Numbered from the stretch's first letter, positions 1 through 14,600 are shown. The stretch: DNA of 64,000 nucleotides from Cocos nucifera (GCA_006176705.1 QRFJ01001929.1:62001-126000); one strand, 5' to 3'. Numbers and translations are program-made. Notes: generated by a model not told the origin, from the sequence alone.

Positions 1-1640
1 AAATTTAATTTAAATTTATTTTAAAAATTTGATATTATATGATCAGTAATTTGATTGTCATCTCAAACATGTCAATCAAAATTTCTAGTAATTTTACTAT
101 AATATTATCTATATGTACCAAATATAGTAATCAATATTACTGGCAATCTATTCAGATTGCAAGTAATTAAGATTATCAGATAATCTAGATTATTATTATC
201 TGGTAATGCACCAAACACAACCTAAGGATATTTGCTTGAGGATAAATAAATTTTTTTGATAAACTTTTGTCATTGCTTTTGCTGAAACATAAGTAGTCAT
301 CCTTTGCTTGTATGGTTAGCAATATATAGATCGTTGAACTTTGATTAGCAGTTGTATAGCACCTGGCTTTAGAACTTGATCAAAGCATTAGGAACCATAC
401 AGCTAGGGGATAGGGTTTATTGATATATTATTTTTCTTCGTAGTTGGAGCATCAAATGTCTATTAGTATCAAGTTTGACCTCAAGGATGTGCTATTTTGA
501 TCATCCTTGGCATTAGGTGTGATGTTGGTTAGTTGCAATCTTTAATGAAAATTATGACCTATTAATAAAATATTTTTATGAGATTTGAATAAGAAAAAAA
601 AATTATGAATAATATTTGTATGCTCCAAGATTCATAATATTTGTAATCCCTCACCGATGTTGACGTTGTTGTACAGGTCAATGTAGTCATCATCCTCCCT
701 ATAGAACTGTGAAGAGTAAGCTGGCAATCATGGATGGTGATGGGAGTGGCGGGGGTGGGGGTGGCAGCGAAGATGGGGGTGTTGGTGTTTTAGAAGTTCT
801 AAGGGGACGATGTTGGAGGGCTTGAACATGGCTTTTTTTTGGACTACTGGTCTTTAGAATAGAATAGATTATAGAGTTGGAACGAAAGAGAGAGCCGAGA
901 AGGGATAGATTTCAAAAAGTATTGTTAATAATAAATATTAATAATAATTATATTTTTTAGATGATATAATAAAAAAAAAAATATTTGAGAAGCTAAGTTG
1001 GCAGCATCATAATACTCCTCTATAGAGTATTGTGATGGGCTTATCCATTCCTTGGAGCTAGTTTAACACCCAATTAGGCTAGCTCTTCTCCTCGTGAGAA
1101 GGAACACCCAATAATTTATTCCTTGATATTGGCCTACTCTCTTCTTCATTTTTCATAAATATTCTTTTAACTGCTACATAATTTATTGATTTTGCTTTAT
1201 ATAGCTGAATCAGTAGCCTATAACACTCTTCAATGCCTTAATCATATCCCGAGGTAAACAAATAAATTATAATAATTTCTAATAAAATCCTAGTAGCGTT
1301 GCACCTGCGCGGCCTCAAAATATATCTCAAATCAATGTACAGTGATCCCGCCTCTCAGGCAGGATTCATTCAATGTGATGGCGTCGGATTGGCGACTTTG
1401 CCATATCCAAGTGTGTTGATGCCGACTCAACCACATGTCCTTGATGCCGACCGAGGGGCATGTATCACCATCAATAACAGCAACCTTTAACAAGTTGTTA
1501 GATCCCTTGATCACTAGTTGCGATGTACCTCTCGCTCAAGCTCTCAAGCACCATCTCGACCCGCAAGCCCGAAAAAGGATGACACCAAGCCGTTCGCGAC
1601 GTCAACCTTTGGATCATGCGTTGCACAATTCCTAAAGCAT
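1..1640. other. Intergenic region upstream of the MFS gene
   Basis: I recognise no gene here. The first 200 bases are AT-rich. There is a G-rich stretch near 725-790 and a small imperfect hairpin at about 1003-1035 (catcataatactc against gagtattgtgatg). Short ORFs at 1299-1635 on both strands overlap each other and resemble no known protein. Confidence 0.5.
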
Positions 1641-2121
1641 TCCAATCTCTCTTCTCCCTCTTTCTGTACGGCTCTTAAACGGTGATTATACGATCCAACG
1701 GTTGATGTCACGAAAGAAGGAGAATCATTCTTTCGTGCGAAATTTTGCGCGAGAGATGAAGCGAAGCCGAGATAATCAGCATAAAGCGGACGACTTCAAT
1801 GAAAGAGGCACACCGCTTTCAGTTTTTTAACGGTTCGTCGAAGTTGGGAGCCGGAAGGGGGATACGGTACCGCTTTGCGATTAAGCGAGCGTAACCGGGT
1901 TGACGTGGATCATGGGGAACCGGAGCAACAGGGGCCGTCCGATCGGCGTTGCGCCGTGACGGGCCTAACGCGGGAGGCGCGAGGTCACCGTCGAATCCCA
2001 TCACGCTTTCGTCGGAAATTATTTTTTTGTCTTCAGTTCTGAGCGCGGAGAAAGGAGAAAGCGTGCCGGTGGTCGAGACGCGATCCAAGGTTTGAGAGAT
2101 CGGAGGGGGGATTAGCTTTCG
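1641..2121 (+). promoter_or_regulatory. Presumed promoter and 5' UTR of the MFS gene
   Basis: Base composition shifts from AT-rich to CpG-rich in the last 450 bases before the start codon, as is common for plant housekeeping promoters. I see no clear TATA box, so the transcription start cannot be placed. The role is inferred from position. Confidence 0.4.
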
Positions 2122-5100
2122 ATGGGGGTGGTGATCGAGAGGGAGGTATGGGAGCCGAAGCCGATCTCGTATGTGTTCCTCTTCGCGTTGTGCTTCGCGT
2201 CCATCTCTCTTCTCCCCTTCCGCTCGAGGAACGGCGGCGCCGCCAGAGGCACCGCCGCCTCCTCGCTCTTCGATCTCGGGCCTACGGCGCCGTTCCTGCG
2301 GTTCCAGAGGAATTTCTTGCTCCTCTACTCCCTCGCCTCAGGTTTCTGGGTCCGGTTTCTTGAATACCATTTCTTGTTTTGTGAATTTATGTATAATTTT
2401 GGGATCTGTGGGTTGAGATATACGTGTTGGATTTTGGGTTGTTCTCGAATTTGTAGCAGGTTTCTGGTATTTATGGATTCTTTTATTTCTTTTTTTGTTT
2501 CCAGTAATGGAAGGGCTTGAGTCGGTGTTTGGGGAGTACGAGTATGCACATTATGGAATTCTTAGGGAGCAGATGGCGATTTGTCTCGCTGCTGGAGCTG
2601 CTGCTGCTCTTTTTGTGGGTCCTCTCTTAGGCATTCTTTCTGATGTCATGTAAGTCTGTTCTCTCTGTCTTTTATTTTTTATTTTTTTTATCATTTGTAG
2701 TGCTATTGTGACAGCACTCCAAAATGCTCTACTTTGGGTAGAAGGCATATTGGCGGACACATTCTTTCATATCCTCTTAGGATGAAATCATTATACTCAG
2801 AAAATTGATGAGGCGATGATTTCAGTAACTTGATAAGGTGATGATTTTTTGGTATCCTCTGTCAGTCTCCCTTTACTTCAAAAAAAAAAAAAAAAATTTT
2901 TTTTTTGGCATCCTCTGAGATCAGAGTGGGCTCTTGCCCTCCCTTTCCTCAAAAAAGAAAATAAACAAGAAAGAAAAGAAAAGAAAAGAAAAAAGAAAAG
3001 AAAAGAAAAAGAAAGAAAGCAAAGAAAAAAAGAAGAAGAAAAAAGATTTTTGATATCCTCAGTCACATTGGTTTTAGTTGTAAATGATGAAAACCTGAAT
3101 CAGGTTCCAATTATATATAATTTTAATCTGACTCAGTTGCTTCTGAAAAGGTTTAATGGAATAGAATTCGGAAATCATCTTGTGAGCTTTACCCATCCAG
3201 TCAATTCATGTCTTGCTGCACTATCATCTTCAGTTGGTCTCTTGTTCTGAAAACTTTCTTTTAATCATCCAATGATGGATTAAGCAAATCAGTAGCTTGA
3301 TTAGTTTTCAGAATTTTCTCAGGGACTTTCTAAAATCTTATAATTGTTTCTTTTGTTTCCACTTCAGCACAAGATTGTTTCATCTTTGAGTTGAACTTGA
3401 GAGCAATGTCAATACAATCTCATCGTTCTTGAGAAATCTGGGTACTCAAGCTAGAGAACTTTCTTCTTCTTCTTTTTAAAATGAATAACTTTCTTCAAAA
3501 TACTGTAAATTACCTTCATCTTATTGCAGTTTTTGAATGTTCATAGGAACTCCTCCATCGCATTTTGAAAATTATGAATAGAATACTTTTCATACTCTTT
3601 GATGTTTCTTTTCATCAATTACGATCTAGATGTATAACTAGGGTCTACAAAATTGGTACCGGGAACCATATTGGTATGTTACCAGTTTGGTACAATATGG
3701 TCGGAATAGTACAGTCAGTATGGTGCAGTATGCATCCCGCTGAGACAAGCTTTCAACATTTTCCCCCAGTCCCAGCCATAGTACTGCCCAAAATTGGGTG
3801 GTATGGGTCGATACCAGGCAACTTCACTCGGTTCGGGTGGGTATGAACTGGTTCAGCTCATATACCAAACCAAATCTTGATACTGTGTACATTACGGTAC
3901 GGTTGGTGTAGAAGACCCTAAGTATGACTATTTATTGCATGACTTCCCACTTTGAGGTTTGTCTGAAAATTATTGTCTTGGTAATTAAATTCTTTAAACA
4001 TTCTATATTCTCAAATTTAGATGGTGGGATTGCTCCACTGGCTGCCAAAAGTCAATTAATACCAGGTAATGGCTGAGAATACGAAAACCCATTGTAGACC
4101 AGCTGGGCATAAATTTTGATTCAATAACAATGACATATTCAATGAAGGTGGAATTATTTGGAGCTTTTGTAATTTAAGAGCTTCATTGTGCAGTCTTGTG
4201 CATATCCTGCACTACCTATCATGCTGCATATTTACCCAAACCATTATTAGGGATGATAAGGCTTTTTATCCATGTTTTAAAGCAGCTCAGTAGACTTTAC
4301 AGATTTGTCTTTCTTTATTCATACTAAGAGTAGCATCCTTTCTCTGACCCATCTTTTTGTTTTTTTTTTTCATAACATCAGTTTTTTCATAGATCTTTCC
4401 ACTGCCTCCATGAAATCTTTTTTACAAAGAATTTCTTAGTACTGTTAAATAAATCTGAAGCATTCTTTTTACTAAAAGTATCCTAGTTCCTAAGACTATT
4501 GTTGCTTGTGGTGATACCATGTCAATTCCTTCTGTACATTTAGTTTGCAAATTGTGCAACTGCTGTGCTTTCTAAAATATACCTATATCTAATCTTATTC
4601 TTATCTTATTGACATCTCTCATAACATTCTCATCTCAATCAGACTCATGTGCTTGGACCCTCTATTGTTTTACATTTTGATTTATATATGAGACTCTAAA
4701 GGTATTTTATTTTAGTTTTTTATATATTGATTTATATATGTTGTCAGATCCCCTACTTATTATTATTTTGTTTTTTTTAAAGTTTTGTTAGATATGCACT
4801 CATCAATCAAAATGTTCCCCATCCTATAAGGCCTTGTAAATATCAAAATCAATCCACTTTTCCTTTGTATCGTAGACTAGACTACTTTTCTAGGTATTTA
4901 ATGATGTGCTTCATCCAAGCAAATATTAATTACATGCTGGTTCATTCTCCTCTCTTGAAATCTTTCTGCACTTGTCCATACATAACTTGTCTCCATGGTT
5001 GCCTTATAAACAAGACCGTGTATTGGAGTTTTTTTGTTATTGGTCTTGATATATCTTGTGATCATCCTCTTCCTTTTTCATGTCTTAAAAGATTCTACGA

Positions 5101-5568
5101 TGGTAGGTGCAGTTTATCAATATAAATGGTTAACAAAAAGCTTTCTTTCAACAGTATGGCAGCTTGAACTTGTGAATAAGTTTCATATAGTTTACATTCC
5201 CCTCTATTGATCTCCCATGGTTTGTCAATTGCCTTTTCTTCCTTTTTCTGTCTTTTTTTTTTTTTGGGTGGGAGGGTGGTGGCAAGAGAAGGCCCTAAGG
5301 CATCACATTAGAATTATATATATTTTACAATTTAATCCAAGGTTTGCCAAACTGGTACCAAGGCTCGTTATCAGCCGGTGATCAGTTTGCTACAGTACAG
5401 GTCAATACCATGTTGATTCGGGGTGTATCGAAAACAGGAGGAGAGGAAGAGAGAGGGAGACAGTCAGTGGAAGAGGGAGGTAGGGATAGGAAGGGAGGGA
5501 GGGAGGAAGGGGAAGAGAGAGGGGAAGGCTAGAATCTGGGAAGGAGTGCTATCATGGATGCAGGGGGG

Positions 5569-5620
<52 letters not shown>

Positions 5621-8600
5621 TCCTCTGTTTCAATCTCAAGCCTAGCCCTAGCGTCTTCCTGGTGGGGAAAGAGGTGCTAACAGCGGAGGAGGTAGCTGCC
5701 ATGGATGTGGATTAGGGGGGGAGCGAGGGAGTGGGGCTTACCAGTGAAGTGAATGTTGTTAGGCGGTGAAGGGCCCTTGAACCATCAAACAACAAAGGAG
5801 AGCCCTTGAACCATCGAACAGCGAACGAGAGTCCCTTTGTGCTCTCGAAGCATTGAACTGGTGAGGGGCGATGGATTTATAGCCGACCCACCCAACCTGC
5901 TGAACTATTCCAACTTTGTGTTGGTTTGGTTCATTTTGGACCAAATCACCTGGTTTGGGTCAATTCAGTGATAATTGATTTAATCATTTTGTATTGGGGT
6001 CTACGGGGCAATTGAGGTTGATGAAACATCTGTTGAATATTATGCCATATCTTGGTACAAACTTTTATTGCCAACTGATTAGCTTGCTCATTCTGAAATC
6101 TCCTTCTTAATGCCTGTCAGATGCATCACATGCCATGCACTGCTAAACTGAGTTCAAGTACTCTCGAGGCAGTGCTGGCAGTGCCAAAGATTGAATAAAA
6201 GCTTTCATTGAGCTTTATCGATAATATTTATGAACATCTGTTTTTCTGAGGATCCAACATGAATTTGCAAATTGCAATAGCAGCCCAACAGAACTGTTGG
6301 GCTATACCTTTCCCCAGATTAATCATAGTTGACCAGGCATAAAGGTGATGTTGCATTTGTCCCTAGTATTTTGGGTGACAATAATAGAGAATATGTTCAA
6401 TATTGTCATCTGAGAAATCACATAGGGTTCAAGTAGATGTATAAATCATATATATGAGTTTGAAGAAAAGAAAGTGCATGAAGTGTGCCATGCAAAGAGT
6501 TAGACAGAAATCGCTGGACCTCCAGGTGGACTAGAGAAGCCTTTTTTCTTCCCACTGGGTGGTTGATTGCTGCTTTGGTTACCTTGAGTAATGATATGCT
6601 GTAGGTCCATGAGTGAATGCCCTAACTCCTAATTTTGTTATATTTGGAATAGTGCCAAGGCACATTTTGGCTCATGATTTCCTCTTTTATATCATCTGGG
6701 AATAACTCTTTTAGCGCTTGAACATTCTGTGCTTTGTAGGAGTAGTTGATATTACCCTTCCGTGGTGTGGCACTTTGTTCATGTCAATAGGAATACTTGA
6801 TGATTTAAAGGTGGTATGCATAACAAGTGATCCTTATAAAATTTGATTGTCTCTGTTCCAATGCTCCATCTATCCACTGATGAATCTTAAGAAATATTTG
6901 AAAGACTAGTTTCCATTTTCCAAACATGAGAAATTATCTGCTGGCAGCATAGTCCATTAAACAGCACTATTAATGCATTTTTCCTGAACTATCTGGTCCA
7001 AAACTCATTGTTTTTCCTCAAAAGCTTGGCTGTCGCTTGCATAGCAGAGCCAGTAGAATAAGTTCTGCACCTCTAACTGCAAATTCTATTTTCCTTTTTC
7101 CTTGTAATAGCTTGCCGGTTTAGTGGGTGAAGGCCTTTGCTATTCACATTATTTTTCTTTCTAGAGCAAATCATGGGCTGTACATCTGACTCTAAAGTTG
7201 ACTGCCTTGTGTAGATGTGTGCCAGAAGTTGATTTCTAGTGCATAGACTGGGATAGCCAGAAGGACTACCTTGAGTAATCCAATCCAGCATCATGTGGAT
7301 AAGGTCCTGCTTTTCTAGGCTTAGAATTGGTTTGTTAATTAGCTTTACAGGCTGGTACAGGGCTGCTTACATTCTAATGAATCTCAATGCACATCTTTTT
7401 CACTACAAATTTGGTATGCTTAGGACAAATGGATATCACTAAACATCAAATTTCTTCATATCGGTAGGTGATTAGTCTGCAGGGGCTTAATTCCCTCCTG
7501 GTATGCTTAATGGTCCAACATTCTTTTTGAGCCTGGACAAATTTGGGCAATAATATCTGGACAGTATAGGTGCTTTTTGGTTCATAATCCGAGTTGACCA
7601 CAGCTGGTGGATAATATCAGATTCATTATTTATGGCTGGCATTTATTGTTGGTTGTAAGTTGTAACTGTGAACTTTTGAAGTGTGGTTAAAGTTTTTAAT
7701 GTGTAGATAGCTTGCTTATTCTCTTGAGTTCTCCATTCCAGCAAAAATAATTAAAGATGCTGGTATCTAACTTGTGCTTAATTGCACCAGGAGCTGTTGT
7801 AGTGCAGATACAGAGTCACAAGCATCGGATTCTCATGTCTGGTGTAGAAAAGGGCATGTAATTATCATAGATCACTTTCCTAACTGAGCTCTATAGTTCT
7901 CTAGTAAATGTCATTGATTGTTCGCAATTAGTAGCTGTTATTGGGAACATATATTATATTGCATTTGGGTGGACGAGTAGGGAAGGAAAGCTCTTGAAAC
8001 TTTAGTGTATGGAAGTACCTAGAGATTGTAGGCATAAAATAGAGTGTTGTGCTCTTGAATAATATCTTCTAATTAAAGCTTTAATCCAATGATATATTAT
8101 GTAATAGTACTATATTTTTATATATTTGAGTCTTATCGAGCCAAGCTTGATTGAGCTAGGTCAGCATATTATATGAAAGTGTTAGTCAAGCTTAACTCAA
8201 GCTCCAGTTGAGCTTGACAAAAGCTGTTCAAGCTTGGCTTGTTTATTGGCTAAATGATCTTGAATAAGCTTGTCAATGAGCTGAAAGTGAGCTGTTCATG
8301 AACAACTTGATTCACTTCCATCCATGTTAGTCACATACTTTGATATTGAATTGTGACTTATCTTCTTGATTTCATTGTTTATGTTCTAAAAGATACCATT
8401 TTTCTTATTTATACTGTATTAAATTATCAAATTCATGATTTCTGCAATTGGGTATCCAATGCAATGAAATTGATGATTAATTTACCAATATTTGTAGAGG
8501 CCCGAGAAAGGGTTGTCTGCTATTCTGCATCTTTCATCTTCTTCTGGGTGTCTTGAAAATCATAAGCAGGCATCCAAGTGCATGGGTAGCAAGTGTATGC

Positions 8601-11600
8601 CTATCACTTGCTTCATCTGTTTTCTCCTTCTGCTTTGAGACATGGATGGTAACTGAACATAAGAAGGTTTGAATTTCAGGCTGCTGTTGACTTCTTTGTA
8701 ATGTTACCTATGACTTCCAGCTAATGTCCTTTTCTTACTTTGCAGCAAGGTCACAGGCAGGATTTTCTGTGTGACACCTTTTGGCTAATGACCTTTTTTG
8801 AATCTGCATCTCTTGTTGGAAGTCAAGGACTGGCAAATTTATTATTCAAGGATTTTGACAAAGGATTCTTTTCCCTCTCTTCTCCAGCTGTGCTGGTGGC
8901 AATTATATGCATTCTCTATATCCAGAAAGAATGGAATGGATGTCAGCAACAATCAACTATTGGGACTTACAGAAAATCATTCTCTGCACACGTTCTTAAT
9001 GGTAAGAATTGCGTATGCAGAAAGCATATCAAGTTCTTGGCTGCAACTCTTTTCTTAATGTAGTTTACTTCTTAAGAAAAGCCTAACATGATATAGGAAG
9101 TGGATGGCAATATAGGTTTCTTGTGTTCATAATGATATATAAGTAAACATCAAAAAATTCACATTAGTATCATCTTGTAAACCAGACAAAGAGTCAATAA
9201 ATTAATTACAAGTACTGCAGTATCATTCTAGTATTTTTTTAAGTGTCGACTCTGAAAATTATAACATATCTGAGCTCTTTATCTTAGTGTATAAAACTAT
9301 TGTGTTTATCATGTAAATGAAACTTAGTATGGTCATGGAGTTTAAGGATGGTAATTTTAGCTGACCCACCGGATACCCAACTGACTCAAATGGGGCAGGT
9401 TTTACCCGACCCGATTAGAACCTAGTGGGTGAGGAGGGGAGGGGGGTATAGGGTTCTAAGAAAATGTCTGAAGTGGGTTTGGGTTGGGTATAGGTAATGG
9501 TATGCCCTGCCCTGAACCCGACCCAATACAACCTTAATCTAAGTCTCTCTTTCATTATTATAGTTATTTTATAATATTTACATGATGAATTTCTTGCCTA
9601 ATTTGATCTAATCTGATCTGACCCCTCTTATCTATCCAATATGACTTGACCCAACCCGATCCAGCCTGAGACGTGTATGGGGTGGGTATAGGTATGGGAT
9701 TTTTAATAGCAAGAAAAGTATGAGTATTAGCCGACTTGACCCATTTTCATGCCAAATGGAAGTCCTTGGTGGATTTATTTTTAAGTCCTACTTGATCGGA
9801 ATGCTTAAACTAAGCAAAATGATCCAAACTATTCTAAGTACTTTCCTATGATCGGTACTCTCATTTCATTATTCAGTTTGTTGCTTCTTTGTAATCTCAA
9901 CTTTATCCTTTTGAATAGAGTATCTACTCATGTTGGAAAATACACAATTGGAGTCCAATTATCTCAATGTTATGTGCTATACCAATCTTCAAGAACATAA
10001 ACAAGTAACAAAATGTTGAGAAGGGTTTTGAATGTCATAACTCATAAGTTGAATGCAAATAGTGCTGAGGCATTCTTCACATTTTGGGGTTAACCTTGGT
10101 AAAATATTTAAATTCCATCATGTATCTATCTATAATGTATTCTATGTGCAATATTAGCTACAAATGAGCACAGTAAGAAAAGGGTGGCCCTGTGCATGAG
10201 GCTTCTGTTATTGCAAGGCAACGGGAGGGTTAGATGTACAAAGCCCCCCCCCCCAGGTGTGGAGAGGCTGTCTCTATGCTTTGAACCTATGACTTCTAGG
10301 TCGCAGTAGAGCAACCTTATCATTGCGCCAAGGCTCACCCTCACATATGAGCATAGTATTGTTGTTATCGTGTGTGCAAGTTCGTGCTAGTCCATATCGA
10401 TCATTGCAGACTGATATTGAACTGTTAGGGGGCCTTGGAATGATTCTGGACATAAAGTTGGCATGGTACCATACCATGCCAACCCATAACCAGCATTTTG
10501 TGCTTAAATCCTTGGCCCTAGTTGCAACAACAATGGTTTCCTTACTGTGGATGTTGGCCTTGAGTAAACCATGAGGAACAAAACAAGCAGTATACTTTCC
10601 AACAGAATTCTGTTGACTCTGCAAACTCACTTGAAGGCAATGGAAGTCTACCCTCCAGGAGGGCAACAAGATTCCACGCATGTGCTGATTGGTGTGGATA
10701 GAGAATTAAGCTCCTTCGTAATGTCATGCCTGCTAACATAAATATTGAGCAGCTTCTTGGTAGAACTGCTGTTATAGAGTATGAAAACTGCATGACAGTA
10801 GTGGGGAGAATTAGTGTTACTCAAAAGAAAGTGATTAAGATAAGGAGAATGGCAAGTAAGCCCGTGATGGTAATGAGAAATTGAATGGAGTTTGATGCAG
10901 TAAGAACTGCTTAGGTATCTCCTTGTAGATCTCTAGATCTTATATTAAATATTGGCCTCTATTTTGTTCAAATCTGATAATAACAGCCTATTTGCTGAAA
11001 ATCAGCAACGATGCTCGTTGTTACAGTACTAAAGAAAAAATTAAACCAATCTTACTATTGGTTAGAATAGCAGTGAGTCGGGTATCGATTTTCTTGGAGA
11101 TTATAGGTTAAGTTACGTTCAATTTAATTAAAAATAAAATTTTAAATTATTTTTTAAAATAAAAATTTAAAGAAGTAAATTAAAGAGAATTAATTTAGAT
11201 TTAGCAAATTAAAATAAAAGAAAGCAAATATTAATTATTTGGGGTTTAAAAATTAATTAAAGGTATTCTGGATTTTCAAATCCATTTTTAGCGGGGTTAT
11301 GGTAATTCTTTTTAATGCAAGAATTTAGTTATAACTATAATTTATTTTCTTAGAGAATGAATCGTATCTCCTGATCATGATCCATCTCAATAGAATTATA
11401 AATTATTCAATACTTTAATTCTTAAAAATTCGTAACATGACTTTTAATGATTCACTCTAACATAAACTATTAAATCGAGTATGGACTGTATCTTCTGATT
11501 ACAATTTGTCTTAATAAATATAGTCTATTTAGATATTAATCAATAGCAAGCATGTTAATACAAGATCTCATGCATGGAGAATAAAATTTAAAACTGAGCA

Positions 11601-14600
11601 GGAGAACATATAATTCATTGCATAAAAGAAATTACTAAAGATAAAGAAAAAAAATATAATCCATGTTAGAAGACTTTATCTACTTCTTCAGAATTTAGCT
11701 CTTTAGCCATGCATGGTTGTGGATCTGCTCACTTACGGCATCTTCAAACTCCTTGGTGAAGGATAGAAGAAGAAAGGAGAAAGAAAGAAGAAATAAAGAA
11801 GAAAGAAAAGAGGAGAGGAAGAGAGAAAGGAAGAGAGGAACGTGAGCTTGAGAGAGGGAGAGGGCCTGTGAGAGGGCTAATCCCCCAAGGAGAGGGTGAT
11901 CTGCGGCTTGGAAGAGGCTTAGAGGATCTATGGGCTTTTATAGAGGAAAAAGTGGGGAGTTTAGAGTTCTTCCCGAACTCTATTTGGCGTTTGGAATGGA
12001 GTCTTCCCATTGCTTGTTTCCTGGCTGTCAGATCATGATCAAGCGGTTCAAAATCCATCAAAATCATTGCCAGCTTCAAATCAATGCCCAAGTCAACTCT
12101 GGGCTGTCACATCATCTTATTAGGCCGTTTTTGACCATCGGATCGTGCATAGGGGAGTTGGGCTGTTCCGAATCAAGTCGGAATCCTTCTCATCCATTGG
12201 ATTATCGTGGAGAAATGCTTTGAGTTGTTGGATCGCACAGTTCTGCCCGTTCACCGCTCGTAGATTGGGCATACTGTGGTCTCCGCCCAATCACCATGCA
12301 CCACACCACCTGTAATGACCGAAATGCCCCTTGCACTGTATTTTTTTGCGGTGGACCCATTAAGGATCCATGCTGAGCCGGTTACTATTTCAGTCCATCG
12401 TGGACCGTGTGCTCTGCTGACGTCAGGAGACGGGCGCGTTGGGCTGGGCTGCGTTCGCATGGGCTGTAGGCGCATGGGCTATGGCGTACGGGCTGTGCAC
12501 GCTGGGCCAGGCAGCTTAGCGGGCTAGTTTTTTTATTTTTATTATTTGTTTTCTTTTCTTTTTTCCTTTGAGTCTTCATGCAGGATCTGTTTTAAATCCG
12601 ATTTGCTCCAAATTTTTCTTTTTTTTTACCAGAAAATTGAGCTCTTTTCATTGACGAGCATTTTTCTTGTAAAATATAAAAAGAAGCATTAATTCTTAAA
12701 AATAAAGATAAATTAATTTATAAATTAATGCTTTTATTGGTGTATTTGTGATAATTATCAAGCAATAAATATGTGTCCACACACACGCGCACACACACAC
12801 ACACATACATACATACATACATATATATATATTCTTAAGGCATGGGATGAACCTTGGGTTAGAGGCAATCAATCAAGAATCAAAGAAACATCAAGGCAAT
12901 GCAGGAAGAATAAACAGATGAGCTGAAACATTTATTAACTGCAGCAAATATCATTATATCACTCTTTGTTCTTGTCTTAAATCTTAAAGGATTTTAAACA
13001 GGACTAAAAAACTAGATATAAATTACCCAACCATAATCAATGGTGGTTTAAAAGGATCAAAAAATGCTCAGGAGGGAGGGCGAGGCTGGCCTACGCAAAT
13101 GACAAGGTTTCTTTCAACCTCCTTCTGTTGCCACTTTCACCTCCCTCCCTTTTTAGGTGCCCAACAGAAGTCTGATGTTCCTGATCTTATATGGGAGGAT
13201 GTGGGTATCATATTTTTTACTTCTATTTTGTGGAGAGAGTGGGGCTCATGACTAGCCTTGTTTGGGGGTCATGCCTAGCATGGTACCAGTACGGGGTCCT
13301 ATACCAAGATGGCAAACCTTGCCTAGTAGCAATTGCTTTGTTGCTGAAAAACTTTTTCAATGCTCTGAATCTACCAAAGGCTTTGAAGGTTGTTTGCTAC
13401 TTCCTGGAATCCACTAGCTTGTTATCAAACAATCCTTAAAATCCTCTGAAACTCTGAATTGCTTTGGAGTTCATAAAAGCAGCACATGTAAGATCCATTA
13501 CTTAGAGAGAGACTAAATTGTATCTAGGACCTCTTACATTGATAAAAACATCAAGGTACGCTCAAGAAAAGAATACTTTTATTGATGTGCGATTTGAGGG
13601 CTTAAGACAAGGTATTGATAGGGTTCTGGGACCCCTTACATCAATGAATCTTGGACCACTTGCTCACTCCTAACGTTGAAGAAAGGACTAAACTTGGTTA
13701 ATTCTGCACAAGTTGGTTACATGGCCTTCAAGGCATCCGATGGCTATATTTGCATTGCTAGTCACTGGAAGGCAATGAGATACCTTTAGATGGTTTTCCT
13801 GCTCCCATTCGGAGTAAAAATCAGGTTTCCAGCTTCTGATGGTCGTTTCCAGCCTCAGAATCTGTTGATGGGTTTCTTCTGCCTGATACTTCAAAGGCAA
13901 ATTTTGTGCCACTGGAAACAGGCAGGCTGACATTGCTTCTCTATTTATCCATAGCTCTCTCATCCAAGTGCTAATTGAGGTAATTTATGATGTGTTGGAA
14001 AGCTAACTCGGTATTTTATGCAATAGAACTAGTTTGAAGTCTAAATTCAAACTGTGCTGCCTCTGGCCAAGCCTTCTTTCAGATTGATGGGTGCAAAACT
14101 GGTCTTCGGAAGGTAACATGTGATGCATCCTTCTACCATAAACATAAAACATAAGCTCATGTGCACCTGTGAGTTAGGTGTCTAACATGTGATGACTTTG
14201 AATTTACATCAGGTGGATTAGGCTTCTTCTAGTGCTAAGGCTTCACCCATCATGCTGGAAATTAAACTTGCTGCCAGTTTGACCAGTCCATAAGTCTCCT
14301 AATCAAGGTTCATCATACCGACATGGGGCATACCGAATCTCCATACATTGAACTAATCCCTATTCCAGGCGTACCAATACTGTATCAGCATAGTAGTTGT
14401 ATGGGGTTTGGTACCAAGATTGCGAACCTTGCTCCTAATGCATTCCACAGCCTTGTTAATTTGCTTCTAATGCCACGTCTTTCAATGTGCATCAGCAAAA
14501 TGAACCTGTTCACGTACCACATCAACTATAAATCCAATTGGGAACTTCCTAATTCACTTCATCTCCAATTTACTCTTTTTTATGCTGCTGGTGTGTTGTA

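Larger units (their letters stand above)
2650..8497 (+). other. Intron 2 of the MFS gene (5.8 kb)
   Basis: The donor is cat/gtaagt and the acceptor tttgtag/AGGCCC, splitting an isoleucine codon inside MFS motif A. The intron holds an A-rich/AAAAG low-complexity stretch (2878-3050), two GGTAC-rich dispersed repeats (3636-3905 and 5335-5945) and an AGCTTGA-rich repeat (8130-8335). The remaining sequence, about 3906-5334 and 5946-8129, is AT-rich, and I recognise nothing in it. Confidence 0.8.

Noticed and set aside
1299..1635. Short overlapping ORFs upstream of the MFS gene
   Set aside because: They occur on both strands in the same place and match nothing known to me.
2849..3250. Lysine-rich ORF of 133 codons on the plus strand
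   Set aside because: It results from the AAAAG low-complexity tract in intron 2.
5344..5680. Glu/Arg/Gly-rich ORFs of 62 and 85 codons
   Set aside because: They read through the GGA/GA purine block and the (GA)n microsatellite.
10176..10346. tRNA gene on the minus strand
   Set aside because: The A and B boxes belong to a SINE head. A complete cloverleaf cannot be formed, and target duplications flank the longer element.
10126..10793. Minus-strand ORFs of 72-135 codons in intron 4
   Set aside because: Parts overlap the SINE and the palindrome. They overlap each other in different frames and resemble no protein.
13688..13963. Minus-strand ORF of 91 codons
   Set aside because: No recognisable motif and no start or splice context. 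It is probably chance.
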